64,000 bases of DNA from Cristatella mucedo (lineage: Eukaryota > Bryozoa > Phylactolaemata > Cristatellidae). A program made the position numbers and the translations under genes. A model generated the notes under the pieces. The model did not search any database, was not told the DNA's origin, and worked only from the letters and a program-made list of their open reading frames with translations. Shown here piece after piece: positions 1 through 15,200 of this stretch; positions within the stretch are counted from its first letter, which is position 1; each line of letters opens with the position of its first letter. The DNA is taken from the NCBI GenBank assembly GCA_009760855.2, contig WPIO01000057.1, positions 1,941,001-2,005,000 of the forward strand. Reading direction: 5' to 3'.

Positions 1-155
1 AGAGTGGAGTGCACCATTGCAGCTTTGGTAGCCACAGCTTATCAGCTGAACAAAAGATAATGAGCAGCATGGGCAGAACCTGTAAGAGGGCTGCTAGGGA
101 CTGCCCAGTCAGTCAGGCTTCTAGGCCGCAGCGCCACACAGGTCCAGGGCTTGGG

Positions 156-240
156 ATGCAGCTATTTCCGTGTTGCTTTAACATCAAAGAGGTTATTCTG
201 CCGTCGGTCCTTAACTTCGTCGCTCGGAACTCTGCGGCAG
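156..240 (+). CDS. GSAP: Gene A exon 1 (start codon)
   Basis: The ATG at 156 opens a peptide starting [16 protein letters not shown], which lines up with the GSAP N-terminus (vertebrate core FDLGKDVLP, from memory) at nearly the same distance from the first methionine. It ends at a consensus donor (gcag|gtaagt) in phase 1. In-frame ATGs at 60 and 69 would add 32 or 29 residues with no family similarity, so 156 is preferred. Only 155 bases of upstream sequence are in the window, so the promoter cannot be judged. Confidence 0.7.
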
Positions 241-3200
241 GTAAGTGACTGTCGGCTCTGTCGCCTTAAAGGCTGCTTGCTACAGCTGGTCAAGAGCCTC
301 ACCTGGAGATCAGCTGGAGTCTAGACTGGCTGGATAGGCTATCCGGTCTTTTCCATGCTTAACATCGGCTTAGGCTAGCGCTTTCATAGTTTAAAGACAA
401 CATCAGCATCCTGAGCAGGTCAGAGTGCACATCCGAGAAATAAGGCACAGTTGAAACGACCCCTAATGTTTGACACACGGCATTTCAGGTCACTAGCGGG
501 AAGGTTCACAGGCTCGAATCATGTCTGCATGATGCAGTGGTGCACTTTTGAAATATTATTTGCCACTTAGCAGAAGCAATGGCAGCCAGCAAAGCAATCA
601 GGCAGCGGCGATCGTCATGCCAACGAGTATGGCAGCAGAAGACCAGGGTAGGTCACTGATGCCCACTCCATGATAAAAATCCCGTGTTTGAGCGAAATGT
701 ATATTTGTTGGCACGAATCGCCGGATCTGAGGGTTGAAAATTTGCTAGGAAACGAGGGTCTTCTTGCATTGGAAAATTGCCAAGCTGAAAACTGCTTCGT
801 TCTGTGTGTCGGTTAAATCTTATTGGCCAACCACTGGACGAGCCTTCAGTACCAAAAGATAGGCAACTGCTGATTTCGTCTAGTACCTGCGGTGAGTTGC
901 TGCGACTTAATTATCTAAAGCTCTGAATCTTGATATAAAACTAGTTGGTGGTTGGAACAGACCAGCAATTTTTTATGATTGCCTTTAGGATCGGAGACTC
1001 GAGATACTTAAGACTAAGAAGGCACATTAAGTATACAAAATGAAAGTACCTTAAAGGATTTTTAAGGGATTCGCTGGCATCGTCTAAGCAGAAATATTGC
1101 CTCCAAACTAAGTGAAAAGCTAACCACCTGCATCGCGGGAGGTTACTACTGGTCTTTCAGTCACCGTCTGTAGACCCAGGTTACAAGCAGAGTTTAGACA
1201 TGATTTTTTAACCTCCTAAATTCTCACTCTACCGGCAGGCAGTCTGATCTACTAGTCACCCTGAACAGTTCTTACTCGGTACTCTCATAACGTATTATAT
1301 CTGAACGCTTTCTTATTTTGAACCCCTTTTACTTGGGGATGCAGTGATTAGTGTGTGTCAAATTTTAGTCTGCTTCCAAAGTCAGCCAACACTATACAAA
1401 TTATTTTAAGTTACCACCGCAGGATTTATACCATTAAAACTATAGCAAAATCTTCAAACATTTCTCTAGTTCTCATAAGACTCTGAGTAATTTCGAAGGT
1501 GCACTATTTAAACTTAATTTTTTGTTTTAGATATGGTAAGAATCATAGGCCTATTATCGACGCTCCAAAGATTGCATTCCACTCGTTTCAGACTCACCAA
1601 CTTCTTGCATCAGGAGACCAATTGAAGTTGATTATCATTTAGGGCGTAGTGCCTGCCTGACCGAAACTTGCCTCTGTCCATTCCATAGCTTGATATGAGA
1701 GTAATACTAGGTTGCTTCATAGCAGAATTGTGGTAGAATGTCGACTCTTGTTAACACATAGTAGGTCATTTTGCGTGCATGTGTGGAGGAACCAGAGTTC
1801 AAGGATACCATGTTTTCTTTGGCAGATGTCACAATCAAAGTGTTAAGTCAAGAGCAGAATGGCGACATCCTCTTTAGCTTCCATGATGTCGAGGCAATGG
1901 TAAGTGTTTCGGTCAAGATTTGTCAATGTCCGCAGCCAGCACAGCTCACCCTCTCATTTATCCGGATAGTTGCAAATGGCTGAGAGTGCTCGGAGTTTTG
2001 AGGTAATCATGATATTGATAATTCATTTGTATAGTTTCCGATAAAAACTTAACATATTTCAAGGCACTTTAGTGTGCCTGCAAATAAGCTAGCAAACCGT
2101 TTAGCGGTAGCAATAGGCACACTTTTAGCAAGAACAGAACCATTCACTCGCTGAAGATTGAATGCTCCGAGGAGCAGGTGCACTTTCGTCTTCGCTTTGA
2201 AGGTCGTCTTGTCAGGGGAACGTAGTGATGCCAGCCAATAGCTAATAGTTCCAGGCCTTTGGATCATAGGAACTGAACGCGGGTTACCAAAATAGTCGAG
2301 GTTAGAGGACAGCTAAGCAACACAAATATCTGAGCTTATTTAACAGCCTCATTTTCTGAGTGGCAGAAGTGCCTTATCGGTTATCACTATTCCTTTCAGT
2401 TGGCAATAAAGAAACATCCAAGTGCAGGATTCAAACCCGCCACCTCGGCCGTGAACAGCAATATTGGTCGGAGGAGCGGACGGTATGACGAAAGCCTGAG
2501 GAGTGGCCACTCTTCGACAAACAATCCATCGCCTGCGCTTTACCTACTCAACAACGAACACAAATATGAGCTAGAGCCAGATTATAGAAAATGCAGTAAC
2601 AGCAACAATGACAACGAAGAATGTCACGCCTCAGTGTCCGGCCCACCCCTATCAATCGTACTTCAGCAAGGCTTACACTGCCTAGCGGTTCTCGTTTGCC
2701 GCCTCAAAACGTGGAAGATTTGGTCTTCTCTGATCGATAACTGGTCAGCTAGATTCATCCACTGGGACCCCAGAGCAGGGAGTAGCAATCGATAATCATG
2801 CATCAGGCAGTTCATAATCTTCCTTAATCCTATCAGAGCTGACATTCTCATAGAAGTGGGTTATTATTTGAGCTTTTCTAAGAAGAAGGCAGACACGGTG
2901 CTTGACTACGTTGCAAAGATTGCAAACATGGCTCACAAATGCGAAGCCAGCAGTCCACAGATTCTGGTTGTATCTCAGCTCCTTCTCATGTCACCGGGAT
3001 TTCTACATAGTGCATCACAAGTTTGTCAGTCAGCTTCGTTTTCATTTGCCAAATGCTTAATGTCTGTTTAACGTTTGGCATAATTCGCATTCGCTATTCT
3101 TAATCTAAAAAATGCGTCCTGAAATTGTTAGGTCATCGATTATAATGGCTAATTAAGGTTCTTAGAAATATCGATTTGGCGATCCGTATGACGATGGCAA

Positions 3201-3711
3201 GTCGTTTTATTTATAGAACAACGACTCACTGTGTACTTACGTCGGCGTTTACTCACCCAACAGTGGCAACAGTGTAAAGGTAAGAAGGCGAATCTTGCTA
3301 GTCACCTACTGTCCGTTCGGCCAATGGCGCTGGTTTAATAGTGCCTGCCTTTCGGTTTACACAACAGCCGCGCATGGATCTATCCAAAAGAGCTGGGAAG
3401 AGAAGGAGTTAAATGAGAGGTGAACAAGTGAAGAGTAAAAGGTAAATAGGGCGCTCCATCGAGCAACAGAGGACGAAAAGGAGAGGCGAGCGACTACAGG
3501 CACGGCAAATGGAGACACAATTGAGAAATATGAGTCGGTGGTAGAGTTGAGAGTGATTATGGCCTCGAGCTATATAGTAATTATAATAACACACTTGACA
3601 AAGCGTCCTCAGAGAATTCAATCTCTTCCAGGTGCTTTACATTTGCTGCAAAGGAGCTCTCAAGCACGAGCTCACGTGAGAGAGTGGGAGATATGAGACA
3701 TAGAGGAGGAT

Positions 3712-3800
<89 letters not shown>

Positions 3801-6800
3801 TGTGAGAGAAAGTGTGTGTGTAAATTGAAAGAAAGATAATGGGAATGATAGGGAGAAAAAAGAGCGAGATCATCTCAGCATGAGTAGACGCTACGATTGC
3901 TGTTGCCTCTGTATCAGATCACACACGATTTTCAAACACATAGCCTCGGGTGGCTAGTTCCTCTTAAACTGCTGACTCTGCTGAGCCATGCTGGCTACTT
4001 TCATGCCAAGCTGAACTGCTGCACCAGTTTCAGTCTACACGTGGCTTCAAGTCCTCTATGCACAATTAATTTGCCGCGCCATTCCTATGCCCAAATACCG
4101 CTAGTGACAGAAGCTTTTGTCCCGCAGGCCCTGCGTAATCTGTGGACTTCACTTCTACAATTCTTACGCAATGACATGTGCTCTCCTTCTACCAGCTGTG
4201 GCACATCATCTCCAGCCGTCCTGAGCTACTTTTTTCGCGATGCTCACTTCTTCAACCTCCCTCGTGGTTTTCAACCTATGCTTCTCAATTTTCTCGTTGC
4301 TGACGTGACGTGAAATATATTGGCTACCGCATGCCTACCATAGCCGCTTAGCTTTAAGTGTGCTACAGAAAACTCTCCACTGTAACGTCCACCTTATTTT
4401 TGTGGCTCTGTGTGGTTTCAGACGGAAATATATTACGTTACTTGAATGAGACCACGTCATGAGCCCAGAGAAGACTGATTAAATCTCCTTCCAGCTTCGA
4501 TTTCAATGACAGACTTCTGTGAACTTATTTTTCCGTTCATTTTTTTGTAAATACCTATTGCGCATAATTCAATGCATGTTAATAGTCTGGGATCCTACCA
4601 ACCTGTGGCACTGTGGGTCTTCAAGTGAACTGTTTTTGGTTTTCGAAACACACATCCTTTTGCCTTTTCATGCACCAATTTCTCACAGCATTTTGTGTGT
4701 CGCTGTGATTCGTCCTTTATGTGCTGATGTGTGCTTACCCTGTTGCAGGCTGCCACTAATCACATTTGTATGCTGACCCTGTGCATTTCACCCCTAACCT
4801 TGTTATTCTTGTTGTTTACTGAGCATGCCACTACTAACCATTCGACCATGCTTCTTTTGCAGCCAATTTAAAGCACCGAGAAAGAGATTGATTTCTCTGA
4901 AGGCGCTTTATTAAGTATTTTATTATTATTATTATGCTTGAATAAGCATGATACCTTGCTTTTCATTGCCTCTTCGTTCCTGCTTTTCTTAAAGCGCGTT
5001 GTAAAGTGCATATAATGAGACCTGGTTTTCTTAGGGCAATATACGAACGACTCATGATCATTAAGAATACTCTCATCATAATAATAAAACATTTGATAAT
5101 GCGCCCTTGGGGAACTCAGTCTCTTTCTAGGTGTTTTACGATATAATAATAATAATGATACACTTGACTAATTCCCCCAGAGAGCGCAGTCTCTTTCTAG
5201 GCGCTCTTCCTTGATTGCAAAGGAAACACGATTGAGTGGTGAGTAGTATCATGGTTGATAAACGTAATGAATAACATGGTTAAGGGTGACGTACACATGA
5301 TCAGCATGCAAGTTCGGGCAGTGGCAGCATGCAACAGTGTCTGCACCCGTAAGCACATAAAGACGAATCGCAGGGATTCATAAAATGCCGTCACAAATAG
5401 GTAGTTGCAATTTTAATTTCTTTTTAAATATAGTCAAGTCAGGGGATGTCGTGACGAAAGTTGGAATTTTTCTTAAAGATTAATAATCAACACTAGAAGA
5501 ATCAGGGATCATCTCGGCTAAACTAATGTAATAATTATCGCCACTATTTGCCAAAGAGTTGGGTCAAGCCGATAGGTAATCAGACCACGAGGACTGTCAC
5601 AGTCTTCGGACATCCTGTCTACAGGCTGGTTAGTGGGATGCAACCGAGCATAAAGTCTCCTGGCTCCAGTGCTAAGCACTGCTTTAACAACAACCAAGCC
5701 AGCCACGCCCGGTTTATGCACTCTAGTTGGCTGCGATTAGAGGAATCTCTGCCTCTCCTCTTCTGTACTCCCCAGGCAGCCCGTTTATTTCGCTTATGTA
5801 TTGTTTTTTTACTGCCAACTATTGTTCGTTCCAAAACCACACGGTAGCCGGCTGCAGTTTGTGGTAGGCGGATATCCCCACAGATGCCGCCAATGCATGG
5901 ATTTGAGCAGGACTGCAAGGTCATCAGCCGCGAGCCACTGTCCACACCCTAAACCATCTCGACAGCAGGCGGCTGCTTAGACAGACTGATTTCTTAAGGC
6001 CACTCGAGTCAACGCTCTCTCGCAAGTACAAAACGAACAGAAACAATACCATCCAGACCAGAATTTGATGCAGATAAAAATGCTCAAAAAAGTTGCTGCA
6101 GACTTCTTTAGTAAAATAAAATGCAAAAAAATTAGCATCGATAAAGATGAAATAACTTTGTTTCTCGTAGAAAGTAAAACTCTCCATAAGCTTTCAAATC
6201 TCTACTAATTAAAGCGAGAACGTCCGTTCATCGCTCGGCAAGATGGCTTACTTCCGTCTTGAAGCAAGATGGCACAGCGATGCCTTCTGTGTGTGACCAT
6301 ACTATGACTACTTCTAGTATGACTCAGCGAAGCGAATCCAAAGGCAGTGATCTATCGTACCATAAGAAACCAGGGGAACGATAAAGCGGATCGCCGTGGA
6401 AATGAAGCCGAATAATAGCATCCACAACCAGCTATCACTGAAACTTGATAAGCTCATGCAAATAACAAGATATGCTGAGAATAATTTGTAGACAAGGGCA
6501 TAATGCACTAGAGAGAACATTTTTTTCAAAGGGAATACTGGTGATTTTGAAAAGGTTGCATCGGGTTAAGATCGATTACATGCCGTCCAAGTTAAGAATA
6601 CCAAATATTTTTTAAGAAATCTATATCTACCCCAGTCCAAATGTAAGGTATTTTCCAGACTCGCATTGGACGTCGAGCATTTTCAGTCTCGCTGCACGTT
6701 TATAGTTTTGACAGCTTTACTTACCCATGAACATGGTTCTGAGGATGCAGCGCAGGTTTTGATCGAGAGGTCTCAATCTGGACCAAGAGATCACATCCAT

Positions 6801-8464
6801 TTTCTTCTAAGTTAAGAAGTAATACAGCCATGTGTGCCGTTGCGATTTCGACGCTACAAATCAGCTGATAACCTCGTTCGTTACCGGATTCATCTCCAGC
6901 ACAAAGTATTTAGCCATCTCGCTTTGCTTTGTACGGCATTCTGGTGAGGTAAATATTTTTCTGCCGCAAATTTATAGCTTTTATATGAAGTCGGGAAAGG
7001 AGTGGTGGACGTCGTATCAAGCTCTGTGACCGCCTGCCATTCATTACTCGGTGAGTGCCTTCATAAGTGAGTGTCAAATCAGCAACGCATCGACTTCAAG
7101 GTTTTGCCACACACTTGTAGGTCCCTTCATTCTTTGGCTCCAGCCTACCTATCAGATCTACTCCCCCACAAGGCTAAGCATCGTACCACCCACTTTTTGG
7201 AATCTTATTGTTTACCTATACCTCGTACAAACCTCAAACCCATTGGAGACCTTGCCTTTAGTTCGTATGCTGCCAAAGCCTGGAACTCCCGACTTGCGTC
7301 ACGACATCCCCAACTTGAACGACATTTACAAAGAAACTAAACACGCACCTATTTATCACAGCATTCAGGTTGGAGTCCGGGTGATTCGACTTGTACATGC
7401 TGTATATGCTTATGCATGTCGAAACTGTTCATGCTGCCACTAGCCACACTTGCGCCGCGATTTTTTTCAGCCTACACCAAATGCGTCAACCGTTCCGGAA
7501 AAGAGGACTCGCGCTCAGGTGAGACGAGACGGCGAGCGAACGAAACCGGCCAACCGAAGCCAGCCGTCAGTTAACGCGCCGGATACTGCTCTGCGAACTT
7601 CAGCAGCCTAGCGACGGCTCACGCTGCTGGCGCCCGCCAGGAGCGTAGCCTGCTAGAAGCGCTGCGCGCCGGCCGCGCACCGGCTGAGCGCCGAGGGCTG
7701 CCTCCTGCCCGCGACCCCACGTGACCACCGGCTGCTCTGGCCTGCGGCCGGCTAGCTGCGGTCGTCAGGGTGGCGACGCTCTCACCGCACGCACGTGCGC
7801 GAGCGGCGCTGAAATAATTGCAGGCCGGTACGAGCTGCACTTCGTGAACCTCGCCGGGGAAAAGACGTCGGCTAAGAAATTCAGCGGCGGCTCGGAGACC
7901 TTCCTGTCGGCGCAGTTCTTGCCATGCGCGAGCTTCGACGCGAAGCATCGGGCGCTGGTGTTGGCGCACGAGGAAGGCAAGCGCTTAGACGAACGAGCGT
8001 CTGACGCGGCGTGCTAGGTGCAGTAGACGTATCGCTAGAGCCGATTAGCTGTGCATGCGCCAGTGTCTTTGAATGCAGTGGCGGGAAATGTAGAATTCGC
8101 CTCGCTGCTTCCTGTTTGCTGCGAGCGCCTTCTCTCGGAGGAAGCCGGCCGGCCATCTTGCACTCCTGAGCAGCTGCCAAAAGTTGCGGAGGGGGAAGGG
8201 GAGCGATACCGAGAAAGGCCTTTATATCGATGCTGCTGCTGCGCTTGCAGGCTGCATTTGCCTTCGCACCTCTAGAAATTCAATGTACTTTTTAGGCATT
8301 ACGGTGTACGAATTTACCGGGGCATTTCCGACAGCTCACGTACGTACATCTTGTTGCAATAATAGGATGGATTCTGTGATGATTGCATGCATGCATTTAT
8401 TTGTGATTCTTCTTTTCGTTCCTTCACAGTCTTGCTCTTTCTCTTTCTCTATTTTTCTTTCTCC

Positions 8465-8497
<33 letters not shown>

Positions 8498-9103
8498 GCA
8501 CACACACACACGCACTCACTCACTCGCCGTCTCTCTCTCTACCTCTCTCTGATCTATCTGCTGGGACATGATACCCTAGAAGTTAAGGCACTCGCTCTTC
8601 ACTACCGAGGTCAGAGGTTTGAATCCGGTAGTGGGCACTGGGCAATCCTATATTACCAGCTGCAAGCGGTTGTGATAGCCGTTAGGCTCTTCTGCCAATA
8701 AAAACAGAGGCTGTTAAATCAGCTAATATTTATTATTTATTTGTGTATCCATCTCCAACTCCCTCTAGCTTTGATCATCTCTCCCTTACTCTCTCTCTCT
8801 CTCTCTCTCTCCTTCTCTCTTTCCTCCTCTCTCTCCCTCTCTCTCTCTCTCTCTCTTTCTCTACGCCTCTCTCTCTCTTTCACTAACCACATTTGCATGC
8901 TGACCCTGTGCATGTCACCCCTAACCATGTTATTCATTTTGTTTGTTTTTCAAGCATGATTTTACTTACTATTCTGTTGCATATCACTTTGCAGCAAATG
9001 TACTGCGCCTAGGAAGAGATTGAGTTCTCTGAGGGCGCTTTATCAAGAGCAATATATTATTATTATTTCACCGTCCTCCACTCTAGCTCTCTTGCTCACA
9101 TTC

Positions 9104-9176
<73 letters not shown>

Positions 9177-9234
9177 ACTGTCTCTCTCTCTATCTCTCTC
9201 TTTCAGTGTTTCTTTCTCTCTTGCTCTCTCACTT

Positions 9235-9294
<60 letters not shown>

Positions 9295-12200
9295 AGTGTC
9301 TCTCACTCTAATTTTATATCTCACACTTTCCCCGTCTTGCTCACTCTTTCTTCGTCTCGCTCTTTCTATATCTCTCTCATTTGTTTGCCATCCACGCTCT
9401 GCAGCCTAAGACGAGCGAGACTTGCATCACTGGTCTACGACTCCTGTTGGCTAATTTTGTGGTCCGTACCCACATAGCGGTGCTAATTTTATCCGCTGCT
9501 ATAAAGCATTTAATAAACTCTGCCATTAAACTCAATCGATAATCAATAGCAGGAGCTCGACACTGTTAGAAGCATTTGTAAGTGGACCAAAATGCTCTTT
9601 ATTATTGCTTTAGTTGTTCAGCTAATTAACAGGCCATTTGTGACCCCCACCTTAAACAGCTGAACCTAAATGAAACAACTGAATGCACACTTTGCAGTGA
9701 GTATTTAGTCATAATGAAAATAATAAAATAATGCGCATTTCATTAAATGCCCCAGGGGAACTAAATATTTAACTAGGCACTACCCATATGAGGAAAATTT
9801 AAAGCGTTCTAAAGGAACGAGGGGCTTACAACTAGGCATTGGGAAAATTTTTTTCATATTTTAATAAAAACATGGGTTATGCAAACAAATTATGCCTTAA
9901 ACGATGTTGAGCCTAAAAACGTATCGATGGGTTTACGTACTACATAGAAGAAACACGCATATATATTAGTTTAGTTTTACGATGGATCGAGTCAGAGTCT
10001 ACTTTAAGCTGTTGCTTCTATATAAAAAACAATACAGATTTCTCTAAATGATTTGCAATTCGGTCAGGTTCGTAAATTCCGAATTGCTTCTATAATTGCA
10101 TGTGTTATGGAGCTGCCGCTCTGGTAGTACATCTACTCACGCCATTGTTTATTAGCAAAGCCTAATATCTATATCAGTGACAGCAAACCTACCTGAATTA
10201 ATGCAACCCGTGCCCCGTGCAGTGCTAGCACTCCACAATGTCAAGAGTTTTAATGAAAGTTATCTTAAATAAATGTTAATGCCAGTTAAGCAAAATATTC
10301 AAAAACAAAAAGATTGTTGACAGGCTTAGCTCAAATAGCTGGTCGAGTTTATGGTAGGTGGTAGGTGGTAGGTAGTGCAATTCGAAGCTTCGCATTTTAT
10401 TAGTGTCCGAAGCTCTTTTGGGGAGTTTCTCTTTGCCAATTGTTTGGACCAGTCAGCTGAGCTGGTGCTTAGTTGCTCCTTCTTACATGCAGCAACTCTT
10501 CAAGATCGGTCGTTGCCTTCGAGTTGGATGACACATTTAACTTGTGTCTTCGCGTTTCGTGTGAATCCACATATGTCGATTGTCGCAGAACGGCAAGCAA
10601 CTGGTACGAAACTATATCTGGTACCAGTGGGATCCCGATACAAAGGCCATATTCGTACTTCACAAAGAACTTCTGCCAGGAAAGAAGGCTGTGCAGCACT
10701 GCATTAAGTGTCTGCAGATGACAACTGACCTCATGTTTATCGATGTGGTAGGTGGCTGTTTCGCACGGTCAAGCACACGTTGTGACTGCGGCACAGGGTA
10801 ACGAAAAAGGCGTCCAAAGCAATTCTCTACCGAGCAATGCATCTGAGCAATGCTTAGCTACCCCTGAGTGGCGTAGCCAGGCATCGCTACCGCGGCCAGT
10901 CTGGCGCACTTATCAAGAGCCTTCTACTTTCAATGGAAGTGGCGAACAGTAACTTCAAACTCAGATCTTGGCCAGGGAGTGTCTTTCATTGGCTATGTAT
11001 GTGAGCAATGTGGCTAGGGCAGAATAAAATCCCTATAAAATCATTCCCTGGAGTTAATGATTTTACAGACAGAATGGAACTTCGTTGTGATTAGGCCGTT
11101 CTAAGTGACGTAAAGTTAAGACATACTCGGCTGCTTGAATTTCGACACGCCAATCTGCGGCTCTAAATTTTTCTTCTCAAGAACGCTCGGGAACGGAATC
11201 AGTGTATTATAAAGCTTGCTGTTAAATAAGTGCAGTGTTTCTCTTGCATTAATGACTATTGCTCACGTGAGACTCATCCAAACTTGAAATAATGATCACA
11301 ATACTGCGAGAACATACTCAAATCCGAAGCTATGCTTCGCTAGCTTAAAGCGAAAAGATGACGTCTATTCAGCTGAGCATTATCCCTCCATGTGTATCAG
11401 ATCTCAGGTAGTAAATTCGAAATCACTGGTACTGAGGCTCATTAGATTAGTCAGAGCATAATCGCTTTCCAACGTTGACGCGTTTCGGAAATATTCTTAC
11501 ACATTTAACGATCCAGTAATAGTCTCTGACGAAAGTGCACTGTAACTTGAGAGTTTAGAAATATCTGCTTTTGACGACAAGAGTAATTGCAGTGCCGACT
11601 GCTTTTAGCTGGCGGGCGTGCACTCGAGCGAGAAGGCTGTAAGTTAAACTACCCGCAAAACACTCTTTACTTTCGGTGCCGCTTCTAAGTCTTAACTCAA
11701 AGTGTTTCCTAATGCTAACTCACTATTCGCCCACCAGCGGTAACATCACAGCCACTACAGTACTATCAGGCTGGCGGAGCTGACCGTACGTGGAGGTCAA
11801 ATGTCGAGTTCGGAGGTCAAGTTCGCTGCTCTCGTTTTGTCAGCCATCGGTTGACGGACTATCGATAGCTTTATATAATTCGATGAGTCTGTGGTTGCCA
11901 GCCTACGACTCAATCGCATTTTAAGTAGGAAGCATTCCACCCGGTTCGTTGTAGTTCGACTTTCCAGTGAATATCCCTCTGACCTGGCGAAAGTATCCCA
12001 GGTAAACTTGGACGAGCTTGTCCGCATTGACTTTAATGACAATTTTTTTTATTGATAGTGGGATGACGAGTCCACATGCGACTTTACGGTGCATGTAAAT
12101 CTTTTTACGTGCACGAAGCATGTGAAGGACGGTTTTTGCTGGAGTATTGCTATAGGATTTGCTTTTCTAAGATATTCGGTTTTCGCGCAGGCGTGAGTAG

Positions 12201-15200
12201 CCAGGCTTCTCTCCTAAACGACGATTCGTAGTCGCTATGACTAGGCAACGTAGATCGAACCCTACGGGCACGTTCAGCGCATGAAAGCTCATGCATACCG
12301 ACGAAATCGGATTCGTGCTTGCATGCGAACAAACATGTGAACATTCACAGCCCCTACCTTCCCAAAAAGTGCTTTGAGTGAGCTTGCGGTATTAAGAAAA
12401 GTTAAATCCAGTGTATTTCCATCTGTCTTTAAAAACTGTCCAGAGATCTCCGATGGAACATTACGTAATCCTAATGTGCGCAGTACATCTGAGGAGCTTC
12501 GAAGGGCAGTTACCTTTAGAAGGGCAGTTACCTTTAGAGTGCCGACTAGAGCCAAGATTGTTCATCGAAGGGAGGCCAGACCTGCAAAACTTTTACGTAA
12601 AGGGAAAGAACGGCAAGACTTCATGTGGTTGGGGCTAGGCGCACAACTAATGAAAAATTATAGCTCGAAATCATTTAATTTGTTCGACACGAACTCGGCG
12701 GCTGCTTAGCCAGGGAATTAAGACTTAATTATGCAGTTGGTGACGGTCGGGGCGTGTGAATAGGGGGCTGCCCAGGTTGCTGTGGTCTGTTGCTGTGGCA
12801 GCTCCCAAAAGCCTCCATGCTGGACTCTGCCTCTGCTACTGCTTTTGAGTGTCTGACCAAACTATTATTAGGGTTTACATTTTTGCAAAGGATTTTAAAG
12901 TGCTATCACAATAATAATACATTCGTATAGCGCCATCAGAGAACTGAATCTCTTCCTAGGCACTTTACAGATGCTGTATAGAAAGAATTATCAAATGATT
13001 GGCGGTAACATCCGCAAGCAGCATTCACAGTGTAAGCAGGTACATGCATACGAAAGACGAATCACAATGACCCACCAAACTCTGTAATAAATGGGTGCGT
13101 TTTAAGCTTCTTTTTAAATCTCGTCTTTTCAGGGGACGTTGAGACGTGAGTGGTATTTTTGGTTCTAGGCTTTGGAAGCTTAGGAACTAAAGGCACGGTC
13201 TCCAACGGTTTTGAGGTTCTTACGAGGTATGGCTGAACAATTCTACTCAGAACGGATGGATGTACGACTCTTCACTAGGTGGCTGGGGAGTAGTTCTGAT
13301 TGGTTGGCTGGAGCTAGAGAACAAAAAAACTTAAAAGTAAGTTACATGACCTTGAAGTCGATAAGCTGCTTGATTGGGAGACATCGCAGGTCGACGAAAA
13401 GTTGTGTGATGTTGAAGATCATTCAATTGACCATCGGCTGGAAGTGCTGATGCAGGGAGGTGTAGGGAGGATGGAGAACTAGCCTAATCTAGTGAACAGC
13501 TAAGTGACAGGAACCCTGATACTGGCCAACGTTAACTCGGAAACATCCTGCGAACCCTCAGTACATCGTAAGTAAGGGGTACTGCTACAATGCCACAATA
13601 ATAATAATGATATTGCCTTTGATAAAGTGCCTTCAGAGAACTCAAGCTCTTTCTAAGCGCTTTAAATTTGCTGCAAAGGAAGCACGGTCGAATGGTTAGC
13701 GGTAGCATGCTTAATAAACAACAAGAATACCATGATTATGCCATGGTCATTCTGGACAGGAATGAAGCCATAATCTATCGACTATACCGTGTGCCAAAAG
13801 AGATAGAATGGCATTTCTTATTTGGAAATTGATAAATAACTAGTGATTGGAATATCTTGTATCGAAGATGCGTTTTCAAAAATCCCTAATCTGGTGCTTC
13901 GCTCGTCAATGCCAGAGCGAGCGGTGAAACATGAACAGTTAGAAATTGATAATGCACTTTCCATCTCGGATATAAAGATCTTTAAATATTGCTTATGCTT
14001 GCTTATGTATGACTGCAATAAAAAATTTGATATCTGTCCGTCAGATAACCGCTGTATTTTATTTTAGATACAGTCATGATTATCTTCAGTCGACATTTCC
14101 AGGTAAGATAAATCTTCTCAAACAAGCCTCAAGTAAGATATAAATTTGATAATGATGAAGTGAAATGAAAGCCCATTCATGTTGCACCTACATATCTTGC
14201 ATACAGGTAAAGTTTCCCAGTTGCTAATAACGCATAGCCACAAGAACTAAGTGGATGCCACACTCGATGGTTTCCATTGGCGCACCCAAAGCCTAAGCTT
14301 CTTCGGCTTACGTGCAGAAGCCGGCAGACTTCATCTCCTGCGTCGGAGAGAAAGTGAGGAGCATAGCTGAGAAAGGAGTGCAGTCGTGGAAGTGATTAGA
14401 CGGAAAGTAGCAGCTCAGGACTGCTGAAAAAAAGATACGCCGCAGTCAGCAGCAGAAGACATGACGTTGAGTGAGAATTGTGGCGGTGAGTTCCAGTCTA
14501 GCACCTGCCAAGCAATAGCTTCTGTCGTTAAGGTCTTTAAGCAGAGGAATGGAACAGCTAATTTATTGCCCATAGAGAACCTGAGGGCACGGCGTCGCTG
14601 AAACTGGATCAGCAGGTCAGCAAGATATTAAGGAGCTAAGCCATGGCGGGCTTTGTGGTTCAGAGTAAGAATTGTTCTCTGCATCCGTTGAATGATCGGA
14701 CGCCATGGCAGCCCCTTCAGCAACGGAGAAACGTGACTGAACCTCTGCAACTATGGGGGAACGCGCTCTGACTCCCAATCGAGCTGTGCATCGACTTCAA
14801 GGTTCTGTCAAGCACTGTTGAGAATTCTTTGGCTCCAGCCTACCTATCAGAACTACTCCACCACCAGGTTAAGCATCGTACCGCCCGCTGTTCTGAACCA
14901 AAGCGTTTGCCTGCACCTCGTGCGAACCTCAAATCCTTTGAAGACCGTGCCTTATGCTCGTATGATGACAAAGCCTAGAACTCACTCGTGACTGACGTGA
15001 AGACATCCTCTGACTTAACCGCATTTGAAGAAAGCTAAAAATGCACCTATTTATCAAAGCTTTTAGTAGGCTCCTGTAATTCGTTCTTTGTGTGCTTGAG
15101 CGTGCTTAAAGTTCGCATGCTGCCATTAACCATATTTTCATGCTGACTCTGTCCGTGTCATCTCTAAGCATGTTATGCTTGGTGGTGACATGGTGCATGC

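Noticed and set aside
3637-3873. Serine-leucine-rich and cysteine-valine-rich proteins from dinucleotide tracts (also near 9020, 48867 and 58337)
   Set aside because: These are translations of microsatellites.
1900-7823. A hidden 10-base microexon between exons 2 and 4, suggested at first by their clashing phases
   Set aside because: A normal exon 3 was found in both genes (6865-6943 and 53833-53902) with phase 0 in and 1 out, which resolves the clash.
9385-9540. Exon behind the strong acceptor at 9404, whose frame contains VLILSAAIK
   Set aside because: The frame hits a stop without a usable donor, and exons 5 and 6 already join in phase.
10069-10130. Exon reading VRKFRIAS, which looked like the vertebrate EQFRIHV block
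   Set aside because: No donor gives the phase needed by exon 6, and exon 5 already covers that block.
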